Of a stretch of 64,000 bases of DNA, positions 19,090-31,383 are shown piece after piece. The stretch covers positions 5,153,001 to 5,217,000 of the forward strand of contig NC_088326.1 of assembly GCF_910592395.1 (NCBI RefSeq), read 5' to 3'. The notes beneath the pieces are model-generated. The model did not search any database, had not been told where the DNA came from, and saw nothing but the letters and a program-made list of their open reading frames with translations. Made by a program: the position numbers and the translations under genes. The stretch is from Lineus longissimus. Lineage: Eukaryota; Nemertea; Pilidiophora; Heteronemertea; Lineidae. The stretch's first letter is position 1. Each line of letters begins with the position of its first letter.

Positions 19090-19910
19090 GGACATATGTT
19101 CTCCTAGGAATAGATCTCTTTCCAATATTTCGTCATTCCACTGTCGTCATCACCTCATCATACTTTCATTGACATTACAGGCACACATCCACAGAGCACT
19201 CTTCAAATCATCTACACAGTGGTTATCCAACTAGGATTATAAAGGTAATTTCTTAGCCCCGCACAGTGGGTTTCAGTCTTGATAAATGGGCACTATTGCT
19301 AGCAGCTAGGTAGGCAAGATAAAGTTAGCCGAAGTAGCCGATAGGGGTCTCTCACCCCTCAAAGTCCGTCACAACTATTCAAGCTTGTACAATGAATACA
19401 TGCAGCGCTGACTCTAACAAGACCCAATGGGAATGTCGCACAGTCATCTGTCAAAAACAAGACCTATGTTGTAGTATGATCTCTTGCCAATATTTAATAA
19501 TTGCACTATCGTCATCACCTCATCATACTTCATTGACATTACAGGCACACATTGACATAGACCACTGTTGCAATCAACGACACAGTCGCTATCCAAGTAG
19601 CATTATAGAGGTAATTATCATTATCATACCTCATTAGCATGTGAACCAATCGCGTCGCGTCCTTTGCGATCACGGCAAAGCCTCATGGAATAATGTCTTT
19701 CACCGTTGAATAATTTTTCATATTCCATGCCTACAACTTCAATTTCTTCATATTCCATGGCTAGAAGTTCAATACTAATATAATATCCAAGATAAAGTTA
19801 CAAGAAGTAGTCAATAGGGGTCTCTCACCTCTCACTGTATGTCCACACTATTCACGCTTGTACGAGGAATACATTCAATGCTGAATCTAACAACACTCAG
19901 TGCCCTTACT
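19090..19910. repeat. Direct repeats, roughly 370-480 bp spacing
   Basis: The block with 'CGTCATCACCTCATCATACTT' and 'GACATTACAGGCACACAT' occurs near 19147-19190 and 19510-19553. The block 'ATAGGGGTCTCTCACC' followed by 'CTTGTAC' occurs near 19342 and 19815. This is an old tandem duplication of a non-coding unit. Confidence 0.75.
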
Positions 19911-20142
19911 CTGTATATTAGTCACTGGAAGATGGCCCATTTCACTCCTTGCTTCTACTTCACCTATAGTCTCATTGCAAACGCCTCAGTTCTATGATAT
20001 CACATTCACTTTCAGCTGTCATGCAACGCAACAACTGTGCTATCTGCCATCGCACATCAACGAAGAAGTGCAGCCGCCCACATTCCACCTCACGTCTGTC
20101 CGACCAGCTGCAATCCTCGAGGACGCCCCACTGTACCACGAT

Positions 20143-20480
20143 TTCACTACGATGTTTGACAAGAAGGAGCAGTGCGCGAGATAGGCTAATGAGCAGACTT
20201 CCCTCGCTTGAGTTTCGGAAGAATGTTCCATATCGCGCTAAGCTGACCACTGCTGACCATGACAGGCGTGCATTGGACTGGTACAGGTTGGAACTGAACA
20301 TTGAATATGCTGGTGGTGACGCTTTCTGATGAGAAGTTGGTCGTGACTAATGCAGTATCCTTGGACTTGTCCACAGCATCGTTCAATCATTGCTCTCTCA
20401 GCTGCCTTGATTCTGTACTTACCCAAATACTAAGACCAAATGCCTGTTGACTGTGCTTTAAGAGAGACTGGCGCCATGCC
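20143..20480 (-). repeat. Dispersed repeat family R1, copy 2
   Basis: Reverse complement of 34160-34500. It ends in the module CTGTTGACTGTGCTTTAAGA, which is inverted around 34135-34200. Confidence 0.8.
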
Positions 20481-20759
20481 TAGAGATATGACTGACCCCT
20501 ATTGGCAAATTTGTATGACTTTATCTTGCCTACCTAGCTGCTGCCTATAGTCTCCCTTTAACTGCGGAACACTTCAAAGTCGTTAAAATGCCATGTTCCA
20601 CCTTTTAATGTGTTCAGACCGCCATTTTCAAAATAATCAAGTCAGGACACTGTCTTCTTGTCTCATAATAAATTTTGCTTTCCTCAATAATAACATTTCT
20701 TCTTCTTCAATGCTTTCATCATTCCAAACTTCTCCTCCTCTGACTTTTACAGGGGTACA

Positions 20760-20932
20760 GTCATGGCAATCAAAACCCAAATACTGAGACCAAATGCCTG
20801 TTGACTGTGCTTTAAGAGAGACTGGCGCCATGCCTAGTCTCTCTTAAAGCACAGTCAACAGACACCAACCCCCTCAGACTCAGAAACCACAAACGCCCAA
20901 CCCTTCCTGCTACCTTAATACTTCTGGGTACT
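20760..20932 (-). repeat. Dispersed repeat family R1, copy 3 (fragment)
   Basis: Matches 34069-34210 in reverse. It contains a near-palindrome built from the CTGTTGACTGTGCTTTAAGA module. Confidence 0.8.
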
Positions 20933-20939
20933 GATCAGG

Positions 20940-22166
20940 CATGTGCTTATCTTCACGACACTGTCACTTATTTCAACTGAAACTCCAGTCCTGTATATGT
21001 ATGTAGTCTGGATGCAGAGAAATGCTTTGACCGTATTTGGTATGATGGCATCTAATTGCATATGCTACTACCTCGTATCCCTCTGAACCATTGGGTCACT
21101 TTGTATGAATGGTATTCCCGCCTTAGAACACTTGTTGTGTGGAATGGATATTATATTGAAAAGTTTAGAGTAGCCAGGGGGATTCGTCAGGGGAGTATTC
21201 TACCCCCTCTTCTTTTTATCATGTTCACTGATGATTTACTTAAAGAACTTTCTGCCTCAGGTTTTGGTGTGCGTGTTTCCCAGTTTTTATTCAATTAGCT
21301 TGCATATGCTGATGATGTAAACCTTATGGCCTCAAGTGTCCCTGGGCTTCAGGGCTTAATTGATATATGTACAGCTTACGCCAGAAGGTGGCGGTTTGTT
21401 TTCAGCATCAAAAATACATTTTTGGAAAGGAGATTTTGGCTAAGGGCCCAGTCTGGCATCTTGACAATAATGTAATTACCAATGTCGATGAAGTCGACAT
21501 CCTAGGAGTTAAATTTTGTAATAATTTGTCATCATCTCGTCGTGTAGAGCAGAGGGTCTCTGCTGCTTAACGTAGAGCCTATAATTTGTTTAGTGCTGGT
21601 TTCCGCTATCCGGGGCTCTGCTCAGAGGCCAACGCTTACCTGTGGAAAACTGCCATTCTACCAATTGTTACCTCTGGGTGTTCTGGTGTTACCGTGAATA
21701 ATCATGATCTGAATTTGCTATATAGCCTTCAGAGTAATAATTTCGAACGGGTGCTCGGTTTACCTAAGCGGTCGCACCACAGCATACTCCTTCTAGCAGC
21801 TTTAAGCAGCAGTTCACGGCACGCGACATTAATGTTGCAGTAGCCGATTTTATAGCCGGGCGCGATTGTCGGCACCCTTTTATACTCTGTGTCCCGTATT
21901 GTGTCACCTGTTGTTCTTGCTTTTTCTGACTAGCCCCGCTCGCTTTGCCGGGGTGGTGGCGTCAAGGATAACTTAGTTGATTCGCTTAGATCTCTCCTCC
22001 TCGACGACAGATACGTCACCCCCGGCTAGGCTGAGAGGGATCTGGTCAGATTACTGGTTCGTGCTTTTTAAGCTCTGTATTTGTTTGTATTTTCATGTTG
22101 TTCTGTACCTGTACTTTTTGTATGTTCTCCTATCTGGAGGTTTTGATAATAATAATAATAATAATA
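20940..22166 (+). pseudogene. LINE reverse transcriptase fragment with (TAA)n tail
   Basis: Non-LTR reverse transcriptase motifs in order: SLDAEKCFDRIWYDG near 21005, RQGSILPPLLF near 21187, and YADD near 21305. Stops and frame shifts (for example TAA near 21051, TAG near 21297) make it dead. The 3' end is a TAATAATAATAATAATA run at 22148-22166, as in Jockey/CR1/I-like LINEs. It is 5' truncated and abuts repeat R1. The clade cannot be fixed by eye. Confidence 0.85.
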
Positions 22167-23841
22167 CTAGGCTTAATTACTCGACACTGTTAACAATGAG
22201 TATATTATAAAGTCGACATTTACACTACAGTCACCATACACTAAGAGCTTAGAGTCAAAATAGACAGTTTAAATTTTCTTTGAAAAAATTCTTCACTTGC
22301 GAAAATATTCTGCCGCAAATATGTCCATCATGAGTCATTCGCGAAAATTTTATGCCCCGAATATTTTCCGTTCTACAGTAACAACTGCGCGTGGCAACTG
22401 AACACGTTTGAGTGATCAGTCTGGATGCGCAAAACACAGCGACTTGCTCGAGGCGGGGGAACGCTAACTGATCGGCAGAGCCGCGGCGAATCATCAAACG
22501 ATGAGAAACAGGCGAGGTTGACAAAAATGCCTTACTTTTAAAGCTCTAAATGTGTTATTCTTCAGTCAATATCAAAAATTAAAAGAGCTATTTGTGATGA
22601 GATATATGTGTTGGTGAACTGCCTCGTTCCCGCGACAGCGACGCTGCACAATATTTCATATTTTATTTCTTTAGTGGGGAGGAAATATTCCCGAGATACA
22701 CAAACTGAACGACTAATCCCAAGGGTTATCAGGCCAATCTTGATAAAATGGACCCACCAAAATGGCTACAACGTGGACCATTACGGAAAAATCATCAAGG
22801 GCAGAGAAACGTAATAATTATGTGATCTACTGGTATGTTAATTAGCTTTAACAAAGATTTGCGCCAATATTCTAAAACATATGGGTAAATGCACTATGCG
22901 CCAATGAAGACTCGTTTTGAATTCAGCGGTTATTGTTAGGTAAGTCTTGATAAATGTGTGGTCTTCTGATACATTGCAAACATTCAAACATTATCGTTCT
23001 CCAGTAGTGTACATAGGGCAAGAAACGTCGTGACGTATAGCCGACGATCACCAACCTCTGGCTCCATTATACCTTCTGCGCAATGACTTTTATGTTGGCA
23101 AAGAGGCTAATGAGAGAGGCCTTGAGTGCGGTTCCTATTTGAAGGCCCTTTCCGGTTCCCGTGGCCCCGGTTAATTGGTCAGTGGTTGAGGCTGTACAGG
23201 ATGCTGAAAAACAGATAAAGAAACGTGTTTATTGTTAAAGGCGTATGCATGTTGTAATTACTTGTGGTCAAGGAAAATAATAATACAGTTATACACAATG
23301 CTGTGTGGACGTGGTGCAGTGATTATGCATACGATGTTGCTGAAACTCGGTATTTATAGTATTTGTGTATCTGTCTACACAACGGCTATGTTGAAATATA
23401 TTTTCAATACGTATTTACACGATTTAAAAATTTCATATACAATCATGAATTTAGTCAAATATTAATGACCGTCAAAACTTTACTTCTCTACATTATGTAT
23501 CATCTTCGGGATTTTAGATTTTGGTATTTCAGTTTTGAGACCAGCAGGTAAAGTGTTGATCATCTCCAAATTAATCGTAAAAATTAGCTCAACGAATCGT
23601 ATCGAAAATCGTTTTTGAAACGTTTTTAAGCAACGAAATTTCGTAACAAAACTGAAGTTTTACAAATCGGCAAATGTTCACGTGAATTCTAATTTCGCGA
23701 TCAACAAAATCCCCAAAAAACTAACATTTAGTAAATTACTGATACAGTGTTATTAAAACGTAAAATTCAAATTACGCCCAAAGATGCAATTTCACAAAAA
23801 ACCGTGAACAATATACTTAATAGCCGCGATTATTTCCCGCT
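22167..23841. other. Non-coding stretch
   Basis: No supported gene; the short ORFs here look random. No repeat shared with the rest of the window was seen. Confidence 0.5.
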
Positions 23842-23897
23842 TTAAAGTATGGCGTAAAAAATTACCACAACAAAATAACGGTCATTTGTTTTCTTAC

Positions 23898-24171
23898 ATC
23901 TTCCATTTGAGAATCCACAGGTAGGGGCGCTGAACTTGACAATACCATTACCGGCCACGGGCAGTTCACCGTATTTCTTCTTCTCGCCTAGCGCGTTCCT
24001 AATGGCGCCATCGATGCCGTTATTCCGCTGGATGGGGTTGTTGACAAAGGCGAGGATTTTCGTTGCGGTACTTTTATTGAGGGCCGCACTGGCAAGACCA
24101 ATTGTTACAAAGAGGCAAACTGAAAGAACGGCAGAAGAATAGGAGTGATTTAGCTTCATTTTGCATGACAA
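23898..24171 (-). CDS. Possible host exon encoding a secreted peptide
   Basis: ATG at 24171, or an in-frame ATG four codons later, is followed by a hydrophobic signal-peptide-like segment (SSAVLSVCLFVTIGLASA) with a plausible cleavage site after ASA. A charged stretch and a Cys-containing end (PTCGFSNGR) follow. A good 5' splice site GTAAG lies directly after the exon (23897-23893 on the minus strand). Without the partner exon this is a prediction. No family is recognised. Confidence 0.35.
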
Positions 24172-24689
24172 TAGTCATAACTGTACCTTCCATGAATAAC
24201 CAAATTATCCACACCCATGGCATCATATATATCGTCAAGCGCATAATTAGCTTGCCCAACCCTTTATTTGGCATTATTCTCTCTGCTGACGCGGCATGGA
24301 TAGTACTGAACGCGCTCAACCCAGAATACTTTCGATTCATTGATAGCTTGTCTGGGTGGACAGCATCATTGTTTGCCAAATATCCGGAGAATAATGTTGT
24401 TTAAAATGTTTCACCGGATTCGAATTTTATGCAGACTGTCTACAGTTTCACAATTGTCCACAATTTCTTCTTCAGGGGTTATGTTGTTCTCGTCAGTTCT
24501 CGCAACTTCCCGCAAGAAGACCGATGGCATTGTCGTGTTACAGTGTCCAGAAACACTGTATAATTATATATTTGGACTTGATAGTGCTAGGCCTTTTAAC
24601 ATACATTTTGGAATCAGACAGGTGGTTTAATGTTTAATTGCGATAGCCAATCTGATATCTATCAAGGTTAGCCAATCGACTCCCCAAAG
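24172..24689. other. Non-coding stretch
   Basis: Nothing recognisable besides sequence upstream of the candidate exon. Confidence 0.45.
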
Positions 24690-24845
24690 CAATTACATCT
24701 GCTGAGACCCTCACCCAATTCAAATCCCTTCTTAAAATACACTTGTTCAATCTTCACTTCAAAAAATAGAGGAGGTAGCGCTTTGAGCAGGGTGACCTGG
24801 AAAGGCGCTTTACAACTTCTATATTTATTATTATTTATTTATAAT
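24690..24845 (+). repeat. 3' end of a LINE (CR1/L2-like)
   Basis: A short coding remnant (TLTQFKSLLKIHLFNLHF then TAG) matches the usual C-terminus of LINE ORF2 proteins. It is followed by a 'GGAAAGGCGCTTTACAA' tail and a TTATTATTATTT end. The assignment is from pattern recall. Confidence 0.6.
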
Positions 24846-27800
24846 AGTGATTCAGGTAATAACAACATGCGTTTATCACGAGTGTATCGTTGAAGGCTTT
24901 TAACTTAATGAGTTGGCACTTTCTGATTGGTCATTTCATATGGTCTGATGACACGTTTGACTCCCGATATATGAACTAGAGATCGCGGCTTTTTCCCTGC
25001 GACTGACCTGGGCGATGGACGCAAGCCATGGGACGCGGCTGATTTCTAAAAGGAACTGAATTCCTCCGAATTATCCAGCAGCGTTTCCGAGCTATGAGCT
25101 CTTATAAACCGGTCATGTGTGTGCCCGTCCCTGGTATGACTCCATGGCAAAGGTAGGACATCTCCCGTCTCCTCTTCTATCTTCTCCTTGGCCTAATTCG
25201 GAACTCTTCACTCTATCCCTCGTATCCTATAGTTGTAAATTGCCTGGTGAAAAGTATGAAATCTATATCAAGTTGTTTAGTTGGTTATTTCGGACCGCTC
25301 TGTTGACGACCAGCAGTCGCTATTCTTATAAACTGCCAGGTCAAGATTTACAGCCTCTGGAGGGGCTAACCTAACGTTAAACTGGGTAACGGCTGATGGT
25401 TTTATCCCACCATATTAGAACCAACATCCCGTATCCAGCGTGCGGCGTACAGTCGTCACAGCCCGGCCTGTTCTTTGTGTGCGACAAGATAAAATGCAAG
25501 AACAACGTAGAAGACATTTCTCGCAATGGTGAATCCAAAGACTATCTCTGGTAAATCCATGTCCAGTGAACAGATTAAACTTTCTGGTGTTATTGAAAAC
25601 TGCCTAGATGTGTAAAAGCTTACAAGAACAGAACAGAGTTGGCTTTATCTAAGGCTTTTATAGTAAGAAAGTAAGTATGCATGTTCTTTGCATGACTCCT
25701 GACAAACCTGCCCAAAGGGCATTTGACTTTGCTACAAACCCCGATTATATTTGTTGATTTCATTGTATTTCCTCTGGAAAAATGCTAGAAATCAGCGAAT
25801 TTTCTAGCAAATTTTGAACTGAGGATATCAGCACTAAGACAGCAGCTGGCAGAGAAACAGCAAACTAACAGGTACAAAGATCGTTTGATTCACTAGGTAT
25901 GTTTTTTAAAATTTAATATTAAGATCATTGCTTGCACTATGTTATTTCTTGCCTGATCAGACACGTACTTGTATGTTTTTAGAAAATTTCGTTAACTGGT
26001 AGTTCACGACCCTGTTTCATTATGCATTACACATTGTTACATGATATAGCATGAGTTGGCCACTTGGATTCGAGGTTGATGTACAAGTATTTATTTTCAT
26101 ATATTCTACCTCATCGATTAACTCCACTTTTTGGCTGAATGTGTAGCTGTGAAGCGAAAGTTTTGGGAACTGATTTCATCATGAACACATGAACAGGTTT
26201 ACTGTTTTATCGTTGGTTATGAGATATTTTGTATCAAATATAGCTGTATCTGCACCTTTTCTCTTTTCAGTGATGAATAATCAATTCGAACTACTTTTTC
26301 GTTGATTTCTGGGAATTACTATTTCATTTCCCAATACCCTGTAGAGTCTCGTGTGGTGATCAAGATGGCTGCTTGCCGAGTCTGGATTGGGGGGGGGGGG
26401 GCAAATCTTCAAGTTCGACCTGCCGAACCAGTTGAGGCATAACGTTATTGGAACAGCCGCGGTTCCCCGGCTGTTCCTTGGGAAACACCCTACCTTTATG
26501 ACGTCACCATTGTGGTTGTGACTAGTTTTCCCAGTTAATGTAATGTTTTGCGGCTTGGTTACAAAAACTGCAATAACTTTGGCAATATAGGTCTTAACTC
26601 ATTGCGACAAAAAGCGTTCTTTTCTGCAAGATCTACTCTACCCGAAATATTATATCAAGACGTACTCTGTGGGATATTGAATGAGTTTTTAAAATAACAA
26701 ATTGTAAACACTCTGTGCATGCTGATTTAACCCCTATTTTGGCGAGTCTAGAGAATAAAAATGTGAACAACATGAAACAATTTCTGGACCCATAATAACA
26801 ACAGTTTCCACATTTTTGGGGTAAAATTATGTGAATATAGGCAACTGGATTCTTTTTAATGCCCCAAATTAACTGTTTTTGATGTATAACACTGTTTATT
26901 TAAAATTGACATATCAAAAAGTCGTTGTTGACTGTTCGCGATAGAAACAAAAGATAAGTCGGGTTTTTTTGGCCTTGTTATTTAGTCCGTTGGTCCCATA
27001 ATGGACCATCGTTTCGGTTTTTGCATTTTACCACTTTAAATGAGTGAAAAAAATTCTTCAATAAACAAGATTTTCGTCATTTCTAGACCTGTGTGAATAA
27101 CCTAAATGGTAACTATAATAACTTTCCTAAGTACAAAGCTATGTAGCCCATATTTTAATGGTTAATGAACGAGTACGTGGTGGTGCTTCACAGGGAAAAA
27201 AATATAGGGATTACTAAGCATACTTTTTACGAAAAATACAAATGAAAAAGCCAAAAACTTCGTTGTTGATTGTTAGGACCTTTAATATCAAATTTTGTTA
27301 TTGAATTTCTTTTCAGTTATAGCCCATAGCATGAAATGAGAGACCATCATTGCCGATTTTCTAATTTCCCCACCGTTTGAGAATTAAAACAATACACTGA
27401 GCAATTGGTAATTTTTTAACTGATTTCGGCTAAATTTCAAAGTGGTGTGTATCCTGTAATTCCTCAAATAATTCAACAATATTTCATACATTTCAAGATC
27501 TAGGTTTAGTGAACGTATTCCTACTTCAGATTTCTATTTTCATGAGCATCTTTGCAACATGATTGCTTTATTCAGCCGAATGGTCCGTGGAAAATGTAGT
27601 TTTTTATAAGTTCACCCTTGAAAAATATTTTTTCAACCTATTTTTGACAAATTTATGATTGAAATAGATAGCAGAGGTATCACTTAATGAGTTTCCAAAA
27701 GATGAGTTAATTGTACGTCCTCTAACTAGTCGAATTGTGAATTAGTAAGACAATAATAATGCGCTAATTAGGGTCGGCCTCACGATTAATCTCAATAAAA

Positions 27801-28158
27801 TCAGCTTTATCCAATCAATTCCATGTTTCTATACATTCTCATGTTAGCATGAATATCCTTAATGTACTGATGTAAAATGAAGTACTTGAGATGCTTTTTC
27901 GATGAATTATTCACTTTAAACAAATGCTTAAAAATTACACATTTTTGAATTTTAAACTTGTTGTCGGATTACCGGAGCGCTCATAATCAATACAGAGTAT
28001 CAGTCTTGAGATCCGGCACCAGCCTTCATGGAGGCTACCATATTGGATAAAAGTGGGTCGGACAAAGTCGCATCCTGATAGGCTTATATAGTGAAGATGT
28101 GTCCCCCCCCCCCGTTTCGATGTGGATAGGCTATCTAATATTGCTCCCAAAGTCTTAC
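24846..28158. other. Long AT-rich non-coding region
   Basis: About 3.3 kb without a supported gene. A G-run lies at 26390-26402. No internal repeat or homology to other parts of the window was noticed. Confidence 0.5.
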
Positions 28159-28414
28159 CAGGTCACGGTAAGTGTTTGGCGATGTTGGATAGTTCATCTC
28201 AGGTCTACCCATAAACAAATAGAACGGGTTTTTTTCAATGTGTGGCATGATTGAGCAGAATTTTGCTCTGTCTTCCAAATCTGATAAATCAAAATGCCAG
28301 CTGATCAATCCGACGGAATAAAGCCTGGAATTATGCACAATAGTACTCAGAAAATATTGAATGGATTCAGTGAAAGACAGCTCAGAATCATTGTCAGGGT
28401 TATAATTCATTGAT
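28159..28414 (-). CDS. Possible internal host exon
   Basis: Open frame of 85 codons with a pyrimidine tract and CAG acceptor just upstream (28415-28434 region) and a CTG|GTAAG donor just downstream (28158-28154). The translation (for example SIQYFLSTIVHNSRLYSVGL) looks like a real folded protein and has no transposon signature. No family is recognised. Confidence 0.4.
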
Positions 28415-29884
28415 CTGAAGCAAAAGAATGATCAGTGTTCGGGTGAGAAATCTAAATTTTGATGTTGACTCCGTCCGAAAAAAAGGTCATCGTACTTCTG
28501 AAATGTACATGCAGCATCATGGAACATTGATGTTCACAAATGTACATGCCTTGGATTGTCAATGTGTTGAAAAAAGGGTTCTACCCCTACCAAAACCATT
28601 CCTTTTTCCCTAGATTGATCAGTGATTGTTTGGGCCAGCAGTGGCTTCCTCCGCCTGGTGTATTAAAAGGGGTTTAATCAGAGCCAGAGTATCAACTGAT
28701 GTCAAAATCCCCCCTTCCCAAAAATATTTTCAAAATTTGTGGTTGCCTGACATGAAATAGGAAAACTGACCAAGGAAGCAGGAGGCTAATTGCATTCAAT
28801 TCTATGTTTTGGCCCAGCTTTAATCACTGTCCCGCAAAATTGCGTTTTGTGTTCAGTCAGATCAGCGTATTCAGACCTGAACCTTTCGTCGCAATGTGCG
28901 CTTAAGACACATGTTATCATGTTTCACAGGGATGTTCGACATCTGCTGCATTTCAACATTTCGGTGACCACATAACAAATGACCGAGAGAGAGGAGAGGA
29001 GCTACTTTTATATATAGAACCAAACAAACACCACGCACCTCCCATCCAACATCAGTACTCACATGCGCGGTCATCAGAAGAACAAGTCGGTTCTCGTATT
29101 TCATTATTTTTCACTGTAATACTTATATAACTAAAAATAAAAATAAATAAACAGTATGTGGCAATTGGTTTACAAAAAAATCAGTGTGTCTGTTAAGTTT
29201 TTACTCGCTATAATCAATGCGGGCTAAGAAAATCGTACCCCTTGGACTTGGTCCTCGCCTGGCACTATGCAACTGGTACGTTGTCCCTGATGTAAAGCTG
29301 ACGGCAATAGCTGCATGGCTGTTTGGCTTAGGCAGGCTGGGCCATGTTCACTGGAATTAGTTTATCACAACCAATCTTCACTTCAAAGGAAATGATGTAA
29401 AGTTCCAGACTGTTTCTGGTTGTGATCATGCATCTACTGGGCAGGTGTGTCTCAAACTGTTGTTCAAAGAATTTTGTGTAAAGGTCCATACTTCCTTAAC
29501 TGTTTGCCCGACGGTTGTGACCATGCATCGGTCTTCATTCCGGGTAGAATGTGAACCGGCTGTGTGTCGGAGAGTCGTGGTGTTATCACATGTTTATTTG
29601 CGTCCAGCCGCGGGTTGGAGCGCAATGGCATGGCTGCCATCGCGTGGGTGAACCGTGAGTTGGCTTTGCGGCCAAGGTGTCGCCAGACCGTTAATTTGTG
29701 AACCAGCTACGAGCTTGGTGGCTACTGGAGTAGCCTTGGACCGACTGCGTGCCGGGGCGGACACTTTTGTGTCGTGTGTTGTCGTGTGGTGACGGGAGAG
29801 GAGTTCGAAGAGACGTGTGTTAATGAGACCATAAACTGCCCCAGGGAAAAAAGCTGCACTACCACACAACTACCTCTAAGATCG
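28415..29884. other. Non-coding stretch
   Basis: No supported gene. A GAGAGAGAGGAGAGGAG purine run lies near 28985. Confidence 0.5.
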
Positions 29885-30784
29885 CAAAATTGACATCAAT
29901 GACCAAAACGGTTCTCCCCAAAACCATGGCCAAAAGATTTGGGTGTAACTTTTGCTAACAAGATTAAAGAAATGATTCAACCAGATTCAAGACCATAATT
30001 ATGTTCCAGGTGAAACAACAGTGCCTATGGAAGGTAGTAGACGGGTAAGAAGACCTCAGTTATTATCAAATAAAACACAAACAGTAATCGATGAGGTTAT
30101 TAAATCACTCAAACTAATAGATAGGTTGATTGATGCAACTGATGATGAGCTTAAAGAATTAGGCTTCACGGATAAAGTAATGAGAGAAGTTAGAGCATTA
30201 AAAAAGGCTGGTGATGATCTTTCTACAGCCAAAAAATGGAAATAGATAGGAAGATGATGGAACTAAACGATCAAATAGAGGAAATGATTAAAGAGAAAGA
30301 TAAAGTGAAAGAGATATTGGAAAAAGACAAAAATTCAATGAAAAACTTAACAAGAGATTATCTAAAAGGTTGGGAAGATGATGCTAAAAAAACAAGCATT
30401 AGAAGAAGATCTTGATCAAGCTAAAGATGATCTTGATAAAGTTAATAACTTATTAATGAAAACATTGAGATGAATAAACTACAAAAGGAAATAACTCAAC
30501 TAGTTAACAAACTGTATGAGGAAAAGGCAAAGGTATGGCGGATTGACAATGAGAGGGAGTCACAAACTGAAGGAGCTAAACGTTTAATAAAATATGCATT
30601 AATTAAACCATATTCAACAATTTCACTAAGGGATAGAATTAGACTACTTTTTAAGAGTGAAGGTTTAACCATCGGTGCCATAGTATCATCTGTAGTTGTG
30701 ATATTCACAACTCTTGGTTTTATTATCAGTAACGCTCTTAAAGCTGTCCCTAACCCTACACCACCAGGACCTAAACCTACTACA
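29885..30784 (+). pseudogene. Coiled-coil/membrane protein of P2, 5' part
   Basis: Matches P1 41866-43472: conserved block 'KTQTVIDEVI.....DRLIDATDDELKELGFTDKV' near 30065-30180, a Lys/Glu-rich coiled coil, then a basic region and a transmembrane helix (GAIVSSVVVIFTTLGFIISN) before a Pro-rich stretch. Frame shifts lie near 30240, 30390 and 30470, with a TAA near 29996. The gene is cut in the Pro-rich stretch by the LTR at 30785. Confidence 0.85.
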
Positions 30785-31023
30785 TGTACTGTATCACCCA
30801 GCATACCATTGCCCTTCAAGATATTAGAGAGACCGGCCGGTGGCGCCCCACTTTGTAATGGTTTTGCAATTGTAGCGTTTTGTAGAACTACTTGTTCTGT
30901 TACGTGCTGTGTACGTTTTTCGACATGTTTTTATTCCGATGATTAAAACCAGTTTAACAACATCCTGCGATTCGATCTTCTCTTCAATCAGATCACGACG
31001 CCGTTGACCAGGAGGTCAATACA
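30785..31023 (+). repeat. 5' LTR
   Basis: 239 bp, TGTACTG...AATACA, about 96% identical to 60396-60635. Confidence 0.9.
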
Positions 31024-31024
31024 T

Positions 31025-31042
31025 TGGCAGACTCCGGCAGGA
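31025..31042 (+). promoter_or_regulatory. Primer-binding site
   Basis: TGGCAGACTCCGGCAGGA starts one base after the LTR. Its complement ends in CCA and looks like a tRNA 3' end, with a TTCGAAA T-loop just beyond. The particular tRNA is not determined. Confidence 0.7.
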
Positions 31043-31375
31043 CTTTCGAATTGTTGTGAATTTACGAGGAAAATGGGTTGATTTCGAAATTCCAAAATCC
31101 CAAAAATGAACTGGGCTATATAGCGCCCTGCATGTGCATTGCATGCTGCATGTTTAGTTAGTTATGTCGTGACTGCAGTGTACATTGGTAGTAGTAGTAC
31201 ACGTTCGTTTTGAATACACACAGACACTGTGGAAGTTGTGTATATCATGATATAGTTTTAAAGACTCTGCTTAGTGCATGTTACGGAGCATGATGACAAC
31301 GGGAACTAACCCTGACATTGTTTGAAGAATGGTAATAAGAAATGAGGATTTTGCTGTGTGGACATAGCTTCATTA
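31043..31375. other. Retrotransposon leader
   Basis: Non-coding sequence after the primer-binding site, interrupted at 31384 by the foldback element. Confidence 0.55.
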
Positions 31376-31383
31376 GGAGATAC

